Assembly: GCA_030040955.1 (NCBI GenBank)
Contig: JASHSH010000284.1
Coordinates: 1 to 8,615, forward strand
Length of the DNA: 8,615 bases
From: Rhodospirillales bacterium
GTDB taxonomy: Bacteria; Pseudomonadota; Alphaproteobacteria; Rhodospirillales; Magnetospirillaceae
Direction of reading: 5' to 3'
The position numbers were made by a program, and so were the translations under genes. This document shows positions 1-7,522 of the stretch, piece after piece (positions within the stretch are counted from its first letter, which is position 1; every line of letters begins with the position of its first letter). The notes beneath the pieces are model-generated. The model ran no database searches and had not been told where the DNA came from. It saw only the letters and a program-made list of their open reading frames with translations.

Positions 1-2777
1 TCCTCGCGCAGCACGGCGACGTCGTCGAGCCCTATGGCAACGGGGGCGAAGAACCATCCCCCCTCGGGCGCCGACAATCGATGCAGCACGCGCCCGCGAT
101 GCGCCTCGACATGACGGGCGAGGCGGGACTGGGCCGCCTGGTCGATGACCGGCCCGACATCGGTGGCCAGCTCGCCGGGATCGCCGAGGGTCAGTTCGTC
201 CATCGCGCCGAACAGCATCTCCAGGGTGCGGTCGGCCACCACGTCCTGCACGAACAGGATGCGCGCGGCCGAGCAGCGCTGGCCGGCGCTCAGGAAGGCC
301 GAGGCGATCAGATCGTCGGTGACCTGCTCGGGCAGGGCGGAGGAGTCGACGATCATCGCGTTCTGCCCGCCGGTCTCGGCGATCAGCGGCGGAATCGGCC
401 CGTCGCCGGCCACCAGCGAGCGGGCGATCTTTTTCGCGCTCGCGGTCGAGCCGGTGAAGGCGACGCCGCCGATCCTCGCATCCGCGACCAACGCCGCACC
501 CGCCGCGCCGTCGCCGAGTACAAGATGCAGAACGTTGGCCGGGACGCCCGCCCGATGCAGGATTTTCACCGCGCGATGCGCCATCACCGGCGTCTGCGGC
601 GCCGGCTTGGCGACCACCGCGTTGCCCGCGACGAGGGCCGCCGCCACTTGGCCGGTGAAGATCGACAGCGGAAAGTTCCAGGGGCTGATGCAGGCGAACA
701 CGCCGCGGCCGGCGAGCGCGATCTGGTTGCTCTCGCCGGTCGGGCCGGGCAGGGGGGTGGGCGCGAAGTCGCGCTCGGCCCGCGCCGCGTAGTAGCGCAG
801 GAAATCAACCGCCTCGCGCACCTCGCCGATCGCGTCGGGGATGGTCTTGCCGGCCTCGCGCACGGCGATCGCCATCAGCTCGTCGCGCGATTCCTCCATC
901 AGATCGGCGGCGCGGCGCAGGCAGCCCGCGCGCGCCGCCGCTCCGGCCGCGTCCCATTCGGGCTGGGCTGCGCGCGCTGAGGCGACCGCCCGCGCAATCG
1001 ACTCCGGGCCCGCCGTCCGCGCCTCGCCGATATTGCGGTCGCGCCGCGCCGGATCGAACAGCGGAACCACCGTATCCCCGCTTTCCAGCCCGTCGATCAA
1101 CGAGGCAGCATGCCAGGGCGCCGACCAATGCGCCGCCATGCGGACAACCAGTTCGTCGGCCGTTCGCGCGTCGCTCAAATCGATCCCGGTGGAATTCTTG
1201 CGCTCCTCGCCGTAGAGATCGGCGGGCAGCGGGATGCGCGGATGCGGCGCGCCGCCGGCCTCCTCGACCAGGCGCACCGGATCGGCGAGGAGCGACTCGA
1301 TCGGCGTGTCGCGGTCCTGGAGCAGATGGACGAAGGACGAGTTGGCGCCGTTCTCCAGCAGGCGGCGGGTGAGATAGGAGAGCAGCTCCGTATGCCCGCC
1401 GACGGGCGCGTAGATGCGGCAGTTGAGACCACCACCGGCCGCGCGCAGCGGCTCGTAGAGACCTTCGCCCATGCCGTGCAGTCGCTGGAACTCGAAATCG
1501 GCGCGGCCCCTGGTCCATTCGTGGATGGTCGCCACGGTGAGCGCGTTGTGGGTGGCGAAGGCGGGGTAGATATGCGCCGAACCGAGCATCAACCGCGCGC
1601 AGGCGAGGTACGAGACGTCGGTCGCTGCCTTGCGGGTGAACACCGGATAATCGGCGAAGCCGCGCTCCTGCGAACGCTTGATCTCGTAATCCCAGTAGGC
1701 GCCTTTCACCAGGCGGACGAAGATGCGCCGGCCGCTGCCCGCGCCCAGCGCCTCGACCCAACGCAGCACGGATACCGCCCGCTTCTGGTAGGCCTGAACC
1801 GCAAGACCGAGACCTTCCCATCCGGCAAGCGAGCGGTCCGCCGCCAGGCCGGCGAACAAGTCGAGCGACAGGCGCAGGCGCTCGGCCTCCTCGGCATCCA
1901 TGGTGAAGCCGATGCCGGCCTCCTTGGCCAGGCGGGCGAGGTCGAGCAGCGCCGGTCCGAGCTCGCGCCGCACGCGCCCCTCTTGCGTCGGCTCGTAGCG
2001 CGGATGCAGCGCCGAGAGCTTGATCGAGATGCTCGGCGCGGCCGCGATCTCGTTGCCGCCGCCGCGTGCCCAGCCGGCGATAGCGGCGATCGCACTCTCA
2101 TAGGCATCCAGATACTTCTTCGCGTCCGATTTCGTTCGGGCGCCCTCGCCGAGCATGTCGAAGGACAGGCGGAATCCGGAGGCGGCCGGCACGCGCGCGT
2201 GGCGCAGCGCTTCGTCGATGTCGCGCCCAAGGATGAACTGCTCGCCGATCAGGCGCATCGCCGAGCGTACGGCCTGGCGCACCACCGGCTCGCCGAGGCG
2301 CGCCACCAGCTTGCCGAACAGCCCTTCCTCGCCGCCGGCCGCCAGCCAACTCCGGGTCATGCTCAGCGCGACCGCCGAGGCGTTGATGAGCAGCGAATCC
2401 GAGGCGCCGATATGCCGCGACCATTCGCCCGAGCCGAGTTTGTCGCGGATCAGCCGGTCGGCGGTGGCGGAGTCGGGTATGCGCAGGAAGGCCTCGGCGA
2501 GCGCCAGCAGCACCACCCCCTCGGCCGACGAGATCGGATATTCGCCAAGCAGTTTCGCCACCGCGCCGCCCTCGCGCGCCGCCGCGCGCATCGCCTCGAC
2601 CATCGGCCGCGCCGCTGCCAGGATTCGGGCACGCTCGCCCAGGGGGGAGCGCAGTCCAGCGGCGAGGGGCAGCAAGATGTCGCGCTCGGCGCGGCGATAG
2701 TCGGCGTCGACGGCGGCGAGGAGCCGCTCCAGGTCGACGGCCGGGGTGGCGGCGTTGGTTTGCGGTGCTGCGGGCAT
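1..2777 (-). CDS. putA: Bifunctional proline dehydrogenase / L-glutamate-gamma-semialdehyde dehydrogenase PutA (C-terminus beyond window)
   Basis: PutA oxidises proline to pyrroline-5-carboxylate with FAD, then oxidises the hydrolysed semialdehyde to glutamate with NAD+. I translated the reverse strand and found one open frame of 925 codons running off the left edge. An N-terminal helical region (to about residue 160) is followed by the FAD-dependent barrel: ISIKLSALHPRYE with Lys253, then VKGAYWDYEIKRSQERG, FATHNA, and YLTRRLLENGANSSFV, whose Arg471-Arg472 match the proline-carboxylate-binding pair of the family. The interdomain segment NSTGIDL is near residue 528. The aldehyde dehydrogenase domain shows ISPWNFP, AFTGST, ETGGQNA (Glu801) and AGQRCSAARILF with nucleophile Cys835. 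Compared with short PutAs of about 1000 residues, roughly 100-120 residues are missing outside the window. There is no N-terminal ribbon-helix-helix domain, so this is not a self-regulating trifunctional PutA like that of E. coli. The ATG at 2777 is the first in-frame ATG after a stop at 2858-2856; its ribosome site is weak, and a GTG at 2795 is an alternative start. The identification is secure. Confidence 0.97.
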   Translation of the reverse strand, partial: MPAAPQTNAATPAVDLERLLAAVDADYRRAERDILLPLAAGLRSPLGERARILAAARPMVEAMRAAAREGGAVAKLLGEYPISSAEGVVLLALAEAFLRIPDSATADRLIRDKLGSGEWSRHIGASDSLLINASAVALSMTRSWLAAGGEEGLFGKLVARLGEPVVRQAVRSAMRLIGEQFILGRDIDEALRHARVPAASGFRLSFDMLGEGARTKSDAKKYLDAYESAIAAIAGWARGGGNEIAAAPSISIKLSALHPRYEPTQEGRVRRELGPALLDLARLAKEAGIGFTMDAEEAERLRLSLDLFAGLAADRSLAGWEGLGLAVQAYQKRAVSVLRWVEALGAGSGRRIFVRLVKGAYWDYEIKRSQERGFADYPVFTRKAATDVSYLACARLMLGSAHIYPAFATHNALTVATIHEWTRGRADFEFQRLHGMGEGLYEPLRAAGGGLNCRIYAPVGGHTELLSYLTRRLLENGANSSFVHLLQDRDTPIESLLADPVRLVEEAGGAPHPRIPLPADLYGEERKNSTGIDLSDARTADELVVRMAAHWSAPWHAASLIDGLESGDTVVPLFDPARRDRNIGEARTAGPESIARAVASARAAQPEWDAAGAAARAGCLRRAADLMEESRDELMAIAVREAGKTIPDAIGEVREAVDFLRYYAARAERDFAPTPLPGPTGESNQIALAGRGVFACISPWNFPLSIFTGQVAAALVAGNAVVAKPAPQTPVMAHRAVKILHRAGVPANVLHLVLGDGAAGAALVADARIGGVAFTGSTASAKKIARSLVAGDGPIPPLIAETGGQNAMIVDSSALPEQVTDDLIASAFLSAGQRCSAARILFVQDVVADRTLEMLFGAMDELTLGDPGELATDVGPVIDQAAQSRLARHVEAHRGRVLHRLSAPEGGWFFAPVAIGLDDVAVLRE

Positions 2778-2960
2778 GCGCCGTGCTGGTCCCACTGGAC
2801 GGCCGGCGGAGGAGGGTGGGATCGGACCTTCCTCTCGTAGGCCTCGAGCATTCTTCTATCCCATCCGGAGCTCGAATTCGATGCCCCGGACGGGCGCCCG
2901 ATCCCTTCCGCTCGCCCTGTCCCCATGCCAGAATGCGCGCCGGGAAACGAATTCGCGTCC

Positions 2961-2975
2961 CGCCGGCCGCCGGCG
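2961..2975 (+). other. Short GC-rich inverted repeat upstream of the binding-protein gene
   Basis: CGCCGG and CCGGCG form a perfect 6-bp stem around a 3-base CCG loop, 40 bases before the start codon at 3016. It has no T-tract and is not a terminator. It could be a 5' leader hairpin or an operator half-site, but short GC hairpins are frequent by chance at this base composition. Confidence 0.25.
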
Positions 2976-3003
2976 AAGCCCGGCGCAAGGGGCGGGGACG
3001 CGC

Positions 3004-3010
3004 AGGGAGG
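3004..3010 (+). promoter_or_regulatory. Strong ribosome binding site fixing the start of the binding-protein gene
   Basis: AGGGAGG ends 5 bases before the ATG at 3016. It is the best Shine-Dalgarno match seen ahead of any start in the window. It decides for the start at 3016 over any upstream start in the same open frame, which extends back to 2746. The signal peptide begins exactly at this ATG, which confirms the choice. Confidence 0.85.
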
Positions 3011-3015
3011 AAAGC

Positions 3016-4227
3016 ATGCAGCGTCTCGGTCGCCTGGCTCTGTCGCTCGCGGCGCTGGCCGCGCTCGGTCTCGCCTTCGGGTTTCGTCCGGCCGGAGCCG
3101 ATCCGACCGGCGATCCGGTGCGCATCGGCGGCACGCTGGCGCTGACCGGGCCGCTTGCGGCCACGGCGATCGTCCACAAGATCGTCGGCGAGATCTATGT
3201 GGACAATCTCAATCACGGCAAAGGCCTGCTCGGCCGGCCGGTCGAATGGGTGCTGAAGGACGACCAGTCGAAGCCCGATCTCGCCCGCACGCTCTACGAG
3301 CAGCTGATCACGGTGGACAAGGTCGACCTGCTGATGGGGCCTTACGCCACGGGGGACATTCTGGCGGCGATGGCGGTCGCGCAGCGCTACAACAAGGTGC
3401 TCATCCACCACACTTTCGGCATTCCGAGCATGGCGAAGTATGAGTGGCAGTTCCCGGCCTGGTCGCTCGGGTCCGATCCGGCCAAGACCTTCCCCAACAC
3501 GCTGTTCGACGCCCTAGCCGCCGCGCCCCATCCGCCCAAGACGATCGCGATTCTGGCCAGCAAGTTCCCCTCGGTCTATTTCATGTCGCAGGGCGCGCGC
3601 GAGGTTGCCAAGACCCGCGGGCTGCAGGAGGTGCTGTATCTCGAATACGAATTCGGCACCCAGGATTTCGGCCCCATCGCCGCGCGGGTGAAGGACGCCA
3701 ACCCCGATCTTCTGTTCGTCGGCGCCATCGGGCTGGAAGGCAATCAGATACTCGATGCGCTGAAGAAGATCGACTACGTGCCGCACTATCACTTCTACAT
3801 GTACCCCGCCGCCGGGCCGATGGCGAAGTCGCCGCTGGCCGCGAACGCGCTCGCCGCCTCGATCTTCGAGCAGCATCCGCCGTTCACCGACAACCCGGTC
3901 GCCGCCGCTTTCGCCAAGGAGTACAACGACCGCGCCGCCAAGGCCGGCCTGCCCTATACGCTGGTCGAGACCCAGGCGGCGGTCTCGTTCACCGCCTGGC
4001 AGATACTGGAGGCGGCCGTCACGGCGACCAACAGCCTCGACGACGCCAAGATCGGTCCCTGGCTGAAGACGCATCCGGTCGACACCATCCAGGGTAAGCT
4101 GCATTTCGACGGGCCGAACAATTACGGCGATGACCTCACCAAGGTGAAGCAGGTGCAGGACGGCAAGTGGGTCACCGTGTGGCCCAAGCAATGGGCGCCG
4201 CCCGGCGCGACCTTGCACGGCGAGTGA
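3016..4227 (+). CDS. Periplasmic substrate-binding protein of a Liv/HAAT-type ABC importer
   Basis: This 403-residue protein is a type I periplasmic binding protein of the branched-chain/amide amino acid class (LivK/Peripla_BP_6-like). It would capture the substrate in the periplasm and deliver it to the permeases encoded just downstream. Residues 1-28 are a signal peptide: an Arg-containing start, an Ala/Leu-rich core, and an Ala-Gly-Ala cleavage motif before Asp29. The mature protein opens with the family hallmark VRIGGTLALTGPLA, followed by LLGRPVEWVLKDDQSKPDLA and a segment ending LLMGPYATG. The mature chain contains no cysteine, so it lacks the disulfide found in E. coli LivJ. The segment where relatives usually carry Ser/Thr contacts for the ligand amino group reads HHTFGIPSM (from His131), so the ligand may not be a standard branched-chain amino acid. 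It is first in its operon, 10 bases before the livH-like gene. The class is certain and the substrate is unknown; proline or a related compound is a guess from the neighbouring putA. Confidence 0.92.
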   Translation: MQRLGRLALSLAALAALGLAFGFRPAGADPTGDPVRIGGTLALTGPLAATAIVHKIVGEIYVDNLNHGKGLLGRPVEWVLKDDQSKPDLARTLYEQLITVDKVDLLMGPYATGDILAAMAVAQRYNKVLIHHTFGIPSMAKYEWQFPAWSLGSDPAKTFPNTLFDALAAAPHPPKTIAILASKFPSVYFMSQGAREVAKTRGLQEVLYLEYEFGTQDFGPIAARVKDANPDLLFVGAIGLEGNQILDALKKIDYVPHYHFYMYPAAGPMAKSPLAANALAASIFEQHPPFTDNPVAAAFAKEYNDRAAKAGLPYTLVETQAAVSFTAWQILEAAVTATNSLDDAKIGPWLKTHPVDTIQGKLHFDGPNNYGDDLTKVKQVQDGKWVTVWPKQWAPPGATLHGE

Positions 4228-4237
4228 CGCATCGCCG

Positions 4238-5089
4238 ATGCCGAGTCCCGCGATCATCGGGCAATCGCTGATCTCCGGGACCTTCATCGGGGCATTGTAC
4301 GCGCTGCTCGGCCTGGGCCTCAGCCTGTCCTGGGGGATGCTGCGCCAGATCAACCTGGCGCACTTCGCGCTCGCCTTTCTCGGCGCCTACCTGACCTACC
4401 AGCTGTCCGGTGTGGGCGGCATGGACCCGCTGCTCACGCTGCTGCTGATCGCGCCCGCCTTCTTCCTGCTCGGCGTCGGGATGCATTGGGTGTTCGTGCG
4501 CTTCGCGGTCGGCCCGCTCGGCTCGCTGCTGGCAACGTTCGGACTCACCGTGATCATCGAGAGCGTGATTCAATGGATCTGGACGGCCGATTTCCTCAAG
4601 CTCGAATCGCCTTATGGCTCGGCCAGCCTGCGCGTCGGCATCTTCTATCTTCCGGTCGCCGGCCTGATCACGCTGGCGGCGGCGGCGGCGCTGTGCTTCG
4701 GCACCTGGGCGGTGCTGCGCTACACCGATCTCGGCCGGGCGATGCGCGCCGCCGCCGAGGACGGGCCGATGGCGGCGGCGTTCGGCGTGAACGTCAACGC
4801 GCTGTCGCGGCTGCTCTCCGGCTTCGCCTCCGCCTGCGCCGGGGTGGCCGGGGTCGCCCTCGCGCTCAGCTACACGCTCGCGCCTTCGCAGATCTACGCC
4901 TGGATCGGAGTGATCTTCGCGGTCGTGATGATCGGCGGGCTTGGCAAGCCGCTCGGCCCCCTGATCGCCGGTCTGGTCATCGGCGTCAGCGAGGCGGTGA
5001 CCATGGCGCTCACCGCGCCGGCCTGGGCGCCCGTGGTGTCGTTCTCGCTGCTGATTCTCGTGCTGCTGGCCCGGGCACGGAACATCTAG
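4238..5089 (+). CDS. livH: Branched-chain amino acid-type ABC transporter permease (LivH-like)
   Basis: This 283-residue integral membrane protein, with about eight hydrophobic segments, forms one half of the importer channel together with the LivM domain encoded next. Family features are the N-terminal GTFIGALYALLGLGLSLSWG, then INLAHFALAFLGAYL, and the cytoplasmic coupling segment around residues 165-190 (RAMRAAAEDGPMAAAFGVNV), which contacts an ATPase subunit. A glycine-rich loop MIGGLGKPLGPLIAGLVIG lies near the end. The C-terminus stops at LLARARNI and lacks the usual Pro-Gln-Gly-Leu-Phe-type tail of LivH, but the length is normal. The ATG at 4238 has only a poor ribosome site, and it follows the upstream stop by 10 bases, so translation is probably coupled. 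The gene symbol names the family only; the substrate is not established. Confidence 0.93.
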   Translation: MPSPAIIGQSLISGTFIGALYALLGLGLSLSWGMLRQINLAHFALAFLGAYLTYQLSGVGGMDPLLTLLLIAPAFFLLGVGMHWVFVRFAVGPLGSLLATFGLTVIIESVIQWIWTADFLKLESPYGSASLRVGIFYLPVAGLITLAAAAALCFGTWAVLRYTDLGRAMRAAAEDGPMAAAFGVNVNALSRLLSGFASACAGVAGVALALSYTLAPSQIYAWIGVIFAVVMIGGLGKPLGPLIAGLVIGVSEAVTMALTAPAWAPVVSFSLLILVLLARARNI

Positions 5090-5090
5090 C

Positions 5091-6818
5091 ATGCGCCTGG
5101 CGTCACCGGTCTGGATCGCCGCCGCCGGCGCGGCCTTCGCCGCATTGGCCTTCGTCCGGCTGCCCGCATTCTACGATTCCTTCCTGTACCTGCTCGCGCT
5201 CTGGATCGTGCTCGCCACCTCCTGGAACATCCTGAGCGGCTATTCGGGCTATATCTCGTTCGGACACGGCGCGTTCTACGGCGCCGGGATGTACGCCACC
5301 GCGACGCTGGCCGGCGCGCACGGCGTTCCGTTCCTGCTTTCGCTCCCGCTGGCGGGGCTGGCGGCGGCGGCGCTGGGAGCGGCGGTGGGCGCGGTGGCGT
5401 TCCGCTTGCGCCGGCTGCGCGGTGAGCTGTTCGCCCTGCTCACCTTGGCTGTCACCTTCGTGCTGGCGACCATCGTGCTGAACACGCCCCTCGACGGCGG
5501 ACAGGGCGTGTACCTCAATTCGGTGACTCTGCCCAATCTCACGCCGTCGCCGTCGGCCAGCTTCTATCTGCTGATGGCGCTGGCGGCAGTCGTCACGGTC
5601 CTGCTCGCCTGGTGGGTGCGCGCCTCCAAGCTCGGCCTCGGCCTGTTCGCCATCCATGACGACGAGGACGCGGCCGAGGTGCTGGGCGTGCCCACCTTCC
5701 GCTACAAGCTCGCCGCCTTCGCGCTCGGCTGCGCGCTCGCCGGAGTCGCGGGCGGCATCCATGCGCTGTTCATCTCCTACATCACAGTCGGCGAGACCTT
5801 CTCGATCCTGGTGCCGCTGAGCGTGGTGCTGATGAGCGTGCTCGGCGGCTCGCGGCACTGGCTGGGACCCGCCATCGGCGCGGTCTTCATCACCGCGCTG
5901 CTCTACGCCTTCACCGCCGGCGACTATCCAGTGCTGGGACGCGCCGCCGTCGGCCTGATTCTGATCCCCGTGATCCTGTTCCTGCCGGAAGGCGTGCTGG
6001 GTCGGCTCGGCCGGCGGCGCGCCGCCCTGCGGCCGGCGGAGGAGCGGGCCGCCGGTCCGCACCCGGCTCGTGCGTCCGGGAGCGACTCCGGATCGCCGAT
6101 TTGCGCGATCCGGGGACTGGCCAAATCGTTCAGCGGGCTGCGCGCGCTGGACGGCGTCGATCTGGACCTGCGCCGCGGCGAGATATTGGCCCTGGTGGGA
6201 CCCAACGGCTCCGGCAAATCCACGCTGATCAATCTGATCAGCGGTCATTACCGCATGGACGCCGGCAGCGTCCTGTTCGATGGCCGCGAAATCGCGGGGC
6301 TGGACGCGCATCGCATCGCGCATTCCGGGATCGCCCGCACCTACCAGATTCCCAGGCCGTTCGCGCATATGAGCGTGCTCGAGAATGTCGCGCTGCCGGC
6401 CCGCTTCGGCCATTCGGCGCTGGGCAGCGCCGATGCCGAGCGCGAGGCCTGGCACTGGCTCGACTTCGCCGGACTCGCGGCCAAGGCGAATGCGCTGCCC
6501 GGCGAGCTCACGCTCCACGAGCGCAAATTCCTGGAACTCGCCCGCGCGTTGGTCTCGCGCCCCAGCCTGATCTTCCTCGACGAGGTCCTCTCCGGCCTCG
6601 CGCCGGCCGAGATCGAGCAGGCCGTCGCGACCATCCGCCGCATCCGCGAGCTCGGCGCGACCATCGTCTTCGTCGAGCACGTCATGCATGCGGTGATGCA
6701 GGTGGCCGACCGCATCGCCGTGCTCAATCACGGGCAGCTCATCGCCGAGGGCGATCCGCGCGAGGTGATGCGCCGGCCCGAGGTGGTGGCCGCCTATCTG
6801 GGTCGCGCGGATGCTTGA
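5091..6818 (+). CDS. Fused ABC transporter permease (LivM-like) and ATP-binding protein (LivG-like)
   Basis: This 575-residue fusion combines the second permease and one ATPase of the importer in a single chain. Residues 1-304 are a LivM permease: WNILSGYSGYISFGHGAFYGAG, the coupling segment KLGLGLFAIHDDEDAAEVLGV, GGSRHWLGPAIGA, and the typical permease ending LPEGVLG at 298-304. About 32 Arg/Ala/Ser-rich linker residues follow. The ABC domain starts near residue 337: Walker A GPNGSGKST at 370-378, a Q-loop in RTYQIPRPF, Walker B LIFLDE at 493-498 with Glu498, and switch His530. The ABC signature is strongly divergent, LTLHE at 473-477 in place of LSGGQ. No stop or frameshift separates the halves, and both are full length, so the fusion is real in this sequence. 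M-G fusions occur elsewhere in proteobacteria. The ATG is one base after the livH stop, and the end overlaps livF by 8 bases. Confidence 0.94.
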   Translation: MRLASPVWIAAAGAAFAALAFVRLPAFYDSFLYLLALWIVLATSWNILSGYSGYISFGHGAFYGAGMYATATLAGAHGVPFLLSLPLAGLAAAALGAAVGAVAFRLRRLRGELFALLTLAVTFVLATIVLNTPLDGGQGVYLNSVTLPNLTPSPSASFYLLMALAAVVTVLLAWWVRASKLGLGLFAIHDDEDAAEVLGVPTFRYKLAAFALGCALAGVAGGIHALFISYITVGETFSILVPLSVVLMSVLGGSRHWLGPAIGAVFITALLYAFTAGDYPVLGRAAVGLILIPVILFLPEGVLGRLGRRRAALRPAEERAAGPHPARASGSDSGSPICAIRGLAKSFSGLRALDGVDLDLRRGEILALVGPNGSGKSTLINLISGHYRMDAGSVLFDGREIAGLDAHRIAHSGIARTYQIPRPFAHMSVLENVALPARFGHSALGSADAEREAWHWLDFAGLAAKANALPGELTLHERKFLELARALVSRPSLIFLDEVLSGLAPAEIEQAVATIRRIRELGATIVFVEHVMHAVMQVADRIAVLNHGQLIAEGDPREVMRRPEVVAAYLGRADA

Positions 6819-7515
6819 GCTGCGCGAGATCGGCGTGGCCTACGGGGTCGCCACCGCGCTGCGCGGGGTGAGCCTGCGCATCGGCGCGGGCGAACTGGTC
6901 TGCGTGGTCGGACCGAACGGAGCCGGCAAGACCACACTGGTCAACGCGATCGGCGGCCTGATCCGCATCGTCGCGGGAGGCATCGAATTGGACGGCGCGG
7001 ATATCGGCGCGCTGCCGGCGCACGAAATCTGCGCGCGCGGCATCGCCATGGTTCCCGAGGGGCGCCGCCTGTGGACCAACATGACCGTGCGCGAGAATCT
7101 CGAGCTCGGCGGCTATCGCAGCGGGGCGCGGGCGGCCCGGAAGGAATGGATGGAGCGAGTGGTCGCCATGTTCCCCTTGCTCGGCGCGCGCTTAGACGCT
7201 CCGGCCGGCACGCTCTCCGGCGGCCAGCAGCAGATGGTCGCCATCGGTCGCGCGCTGATGGCGCAGCCGCGCCTGCTCCTGCTCGACGAGCCGTCGCTTG
7301 GTCTTGCGCCGGCCATCGTGCTCGACATGTTCAATGTGATCCGCGACATCCATGCGAGCGGCGTTGCCGTGCTGCTGGTCGAGCAGAACGTGGCGCGCGC
7401 GCTCGAAATCGCCTCGCGCGCCTACATACTCGACGAGGGCCAGATCGTCGCCGAGGGCACGCCCGCCGAACTGCGCAACGAATCCCACATCGCGCGGGCC
7501 TATCTCGGACTCTGA
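6811..7515 (+). CDS. livF: Branched-chain amino acid-type ABC transporter ATP-binding protein (LivF-like)
   Basis: This 234-residue cytoplasmic ATPase is of normal length for LivF. It pairs with the ATPase half of the upstream fusion to power import. It shows an aromatic A-loop residue Tyr11, Walker A GPNGAGKTT at 34-42, the LivF-typical VPEGRRLWTNMTVRENLELG, the canonical signature LSGGQQQM from residue 135, and Walker B LLLLDEPSLGLAP with Glu160. The switch position is Gln192 (LVEQN) rather than His, which is usual for LivF proteins. The start codon lies inside the last codons of the fusion gene (ATGCTTGA, 8-base overlap) with no separate ribosome site, so translation is probably coupled to it. 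This is the last gene of the operon, ending 7 bases before the stop of the convergent glpK. Confidence 0.95.
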   Translation: MLELREIGVAYGVATALRGVSLRIGAGELVCVVGPNGAGKTTLVNAIGGLIRIVAGGIELDGADIGALPAHEICARGIAMVPEGRRLWTNMTVRENLELGGYRSGARAARKEWMERVVAMFPLLGARLDAPAGTLSGGQQQMVAIGRALMAQPRLLLLDEPSLGLAPAIVLDMFNVIRDIHASGVAVLLVEQNVARALEIASRAYILDEGQIVAEGTPAELRNESHIARAYLGL

Positions 7516-7522
7516 AGCCGGC
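7516..7522. other. Seven-base gap between convergent stop codons
   Basis: The stop of livF (7513-7515) and the stop of glpK (7525-7523, minus strand) are separated by only seven bases. The 8-base palindrome AGCCGGCT starts at 7516 and runs one base into the glpK stop. There is no stem-loop with a T-tract here, so no intrinsic terminator can be called for either gene. Transcripts from the two sides probably overlap at their 3' ends. Confidence 0.5.

Larger units (their letters stand above)
2778..3015. promoter_or_regulatory. Divergent intergenic region between putA and the ABC importer operon
   Basis: These 238 bases separate two divergent start codons, so they must hold the promoters of both putA and the importer operon unless a start is misplaced. 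I see no convincing -35/-10 pair in either direction. The least GC-rich stretch is near 2850-2860. On the minus strand it reads GATAGAAGAATG and could contain a putA -10 element, but this is weak. Other visible features are two copies of the palindrome CGAATTCG (2873-2880 and 2948-2955, 75 bases apart), a short GC hairpin at 2961-2975, and a clear ribosome site for the binding-protein gene. Several open frames cross the region in both directions. None has family-like sequence, and I do not call them genes. Confidence 0.6.

Noticed and set aside
805..2230. Several minus-strand open frames overlapping putA in other frames
   Set aside because: The PutA frame is continuous and carries all family motifs. 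The others are Arg/Ser/Pro-rich shadows.
1110..2840. Plus-strand open frame of 576 codons antisense to putA
   Set aside because: It contains no domain or motif and has no ribosome site. It is a GC-bias artefact opposite a certain gene.
2746..3015. N-terminal extension of the binding-protein frame to 2746
   Set aside because: It would bury the signal peptide and reach into putA. The strong ribosome site at 3004-3010 and the signal peptide fix the start at 3016.
4172..5092. Antisense open frame (306 codons) over the livH-like gene
   Set aside because: It is a Gln/Arg/His-rich shadow of a certain membrane protein gene, with no family features.
5103..6731. Long antisense open frame (542 codons) across the whole M-G fusion gene
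   Set aside because: It has a Gln/Arg/Asp/His-rich composition and no recognisable motif. It is the expected mirror of a GC-rich gene with strong third-position bias.
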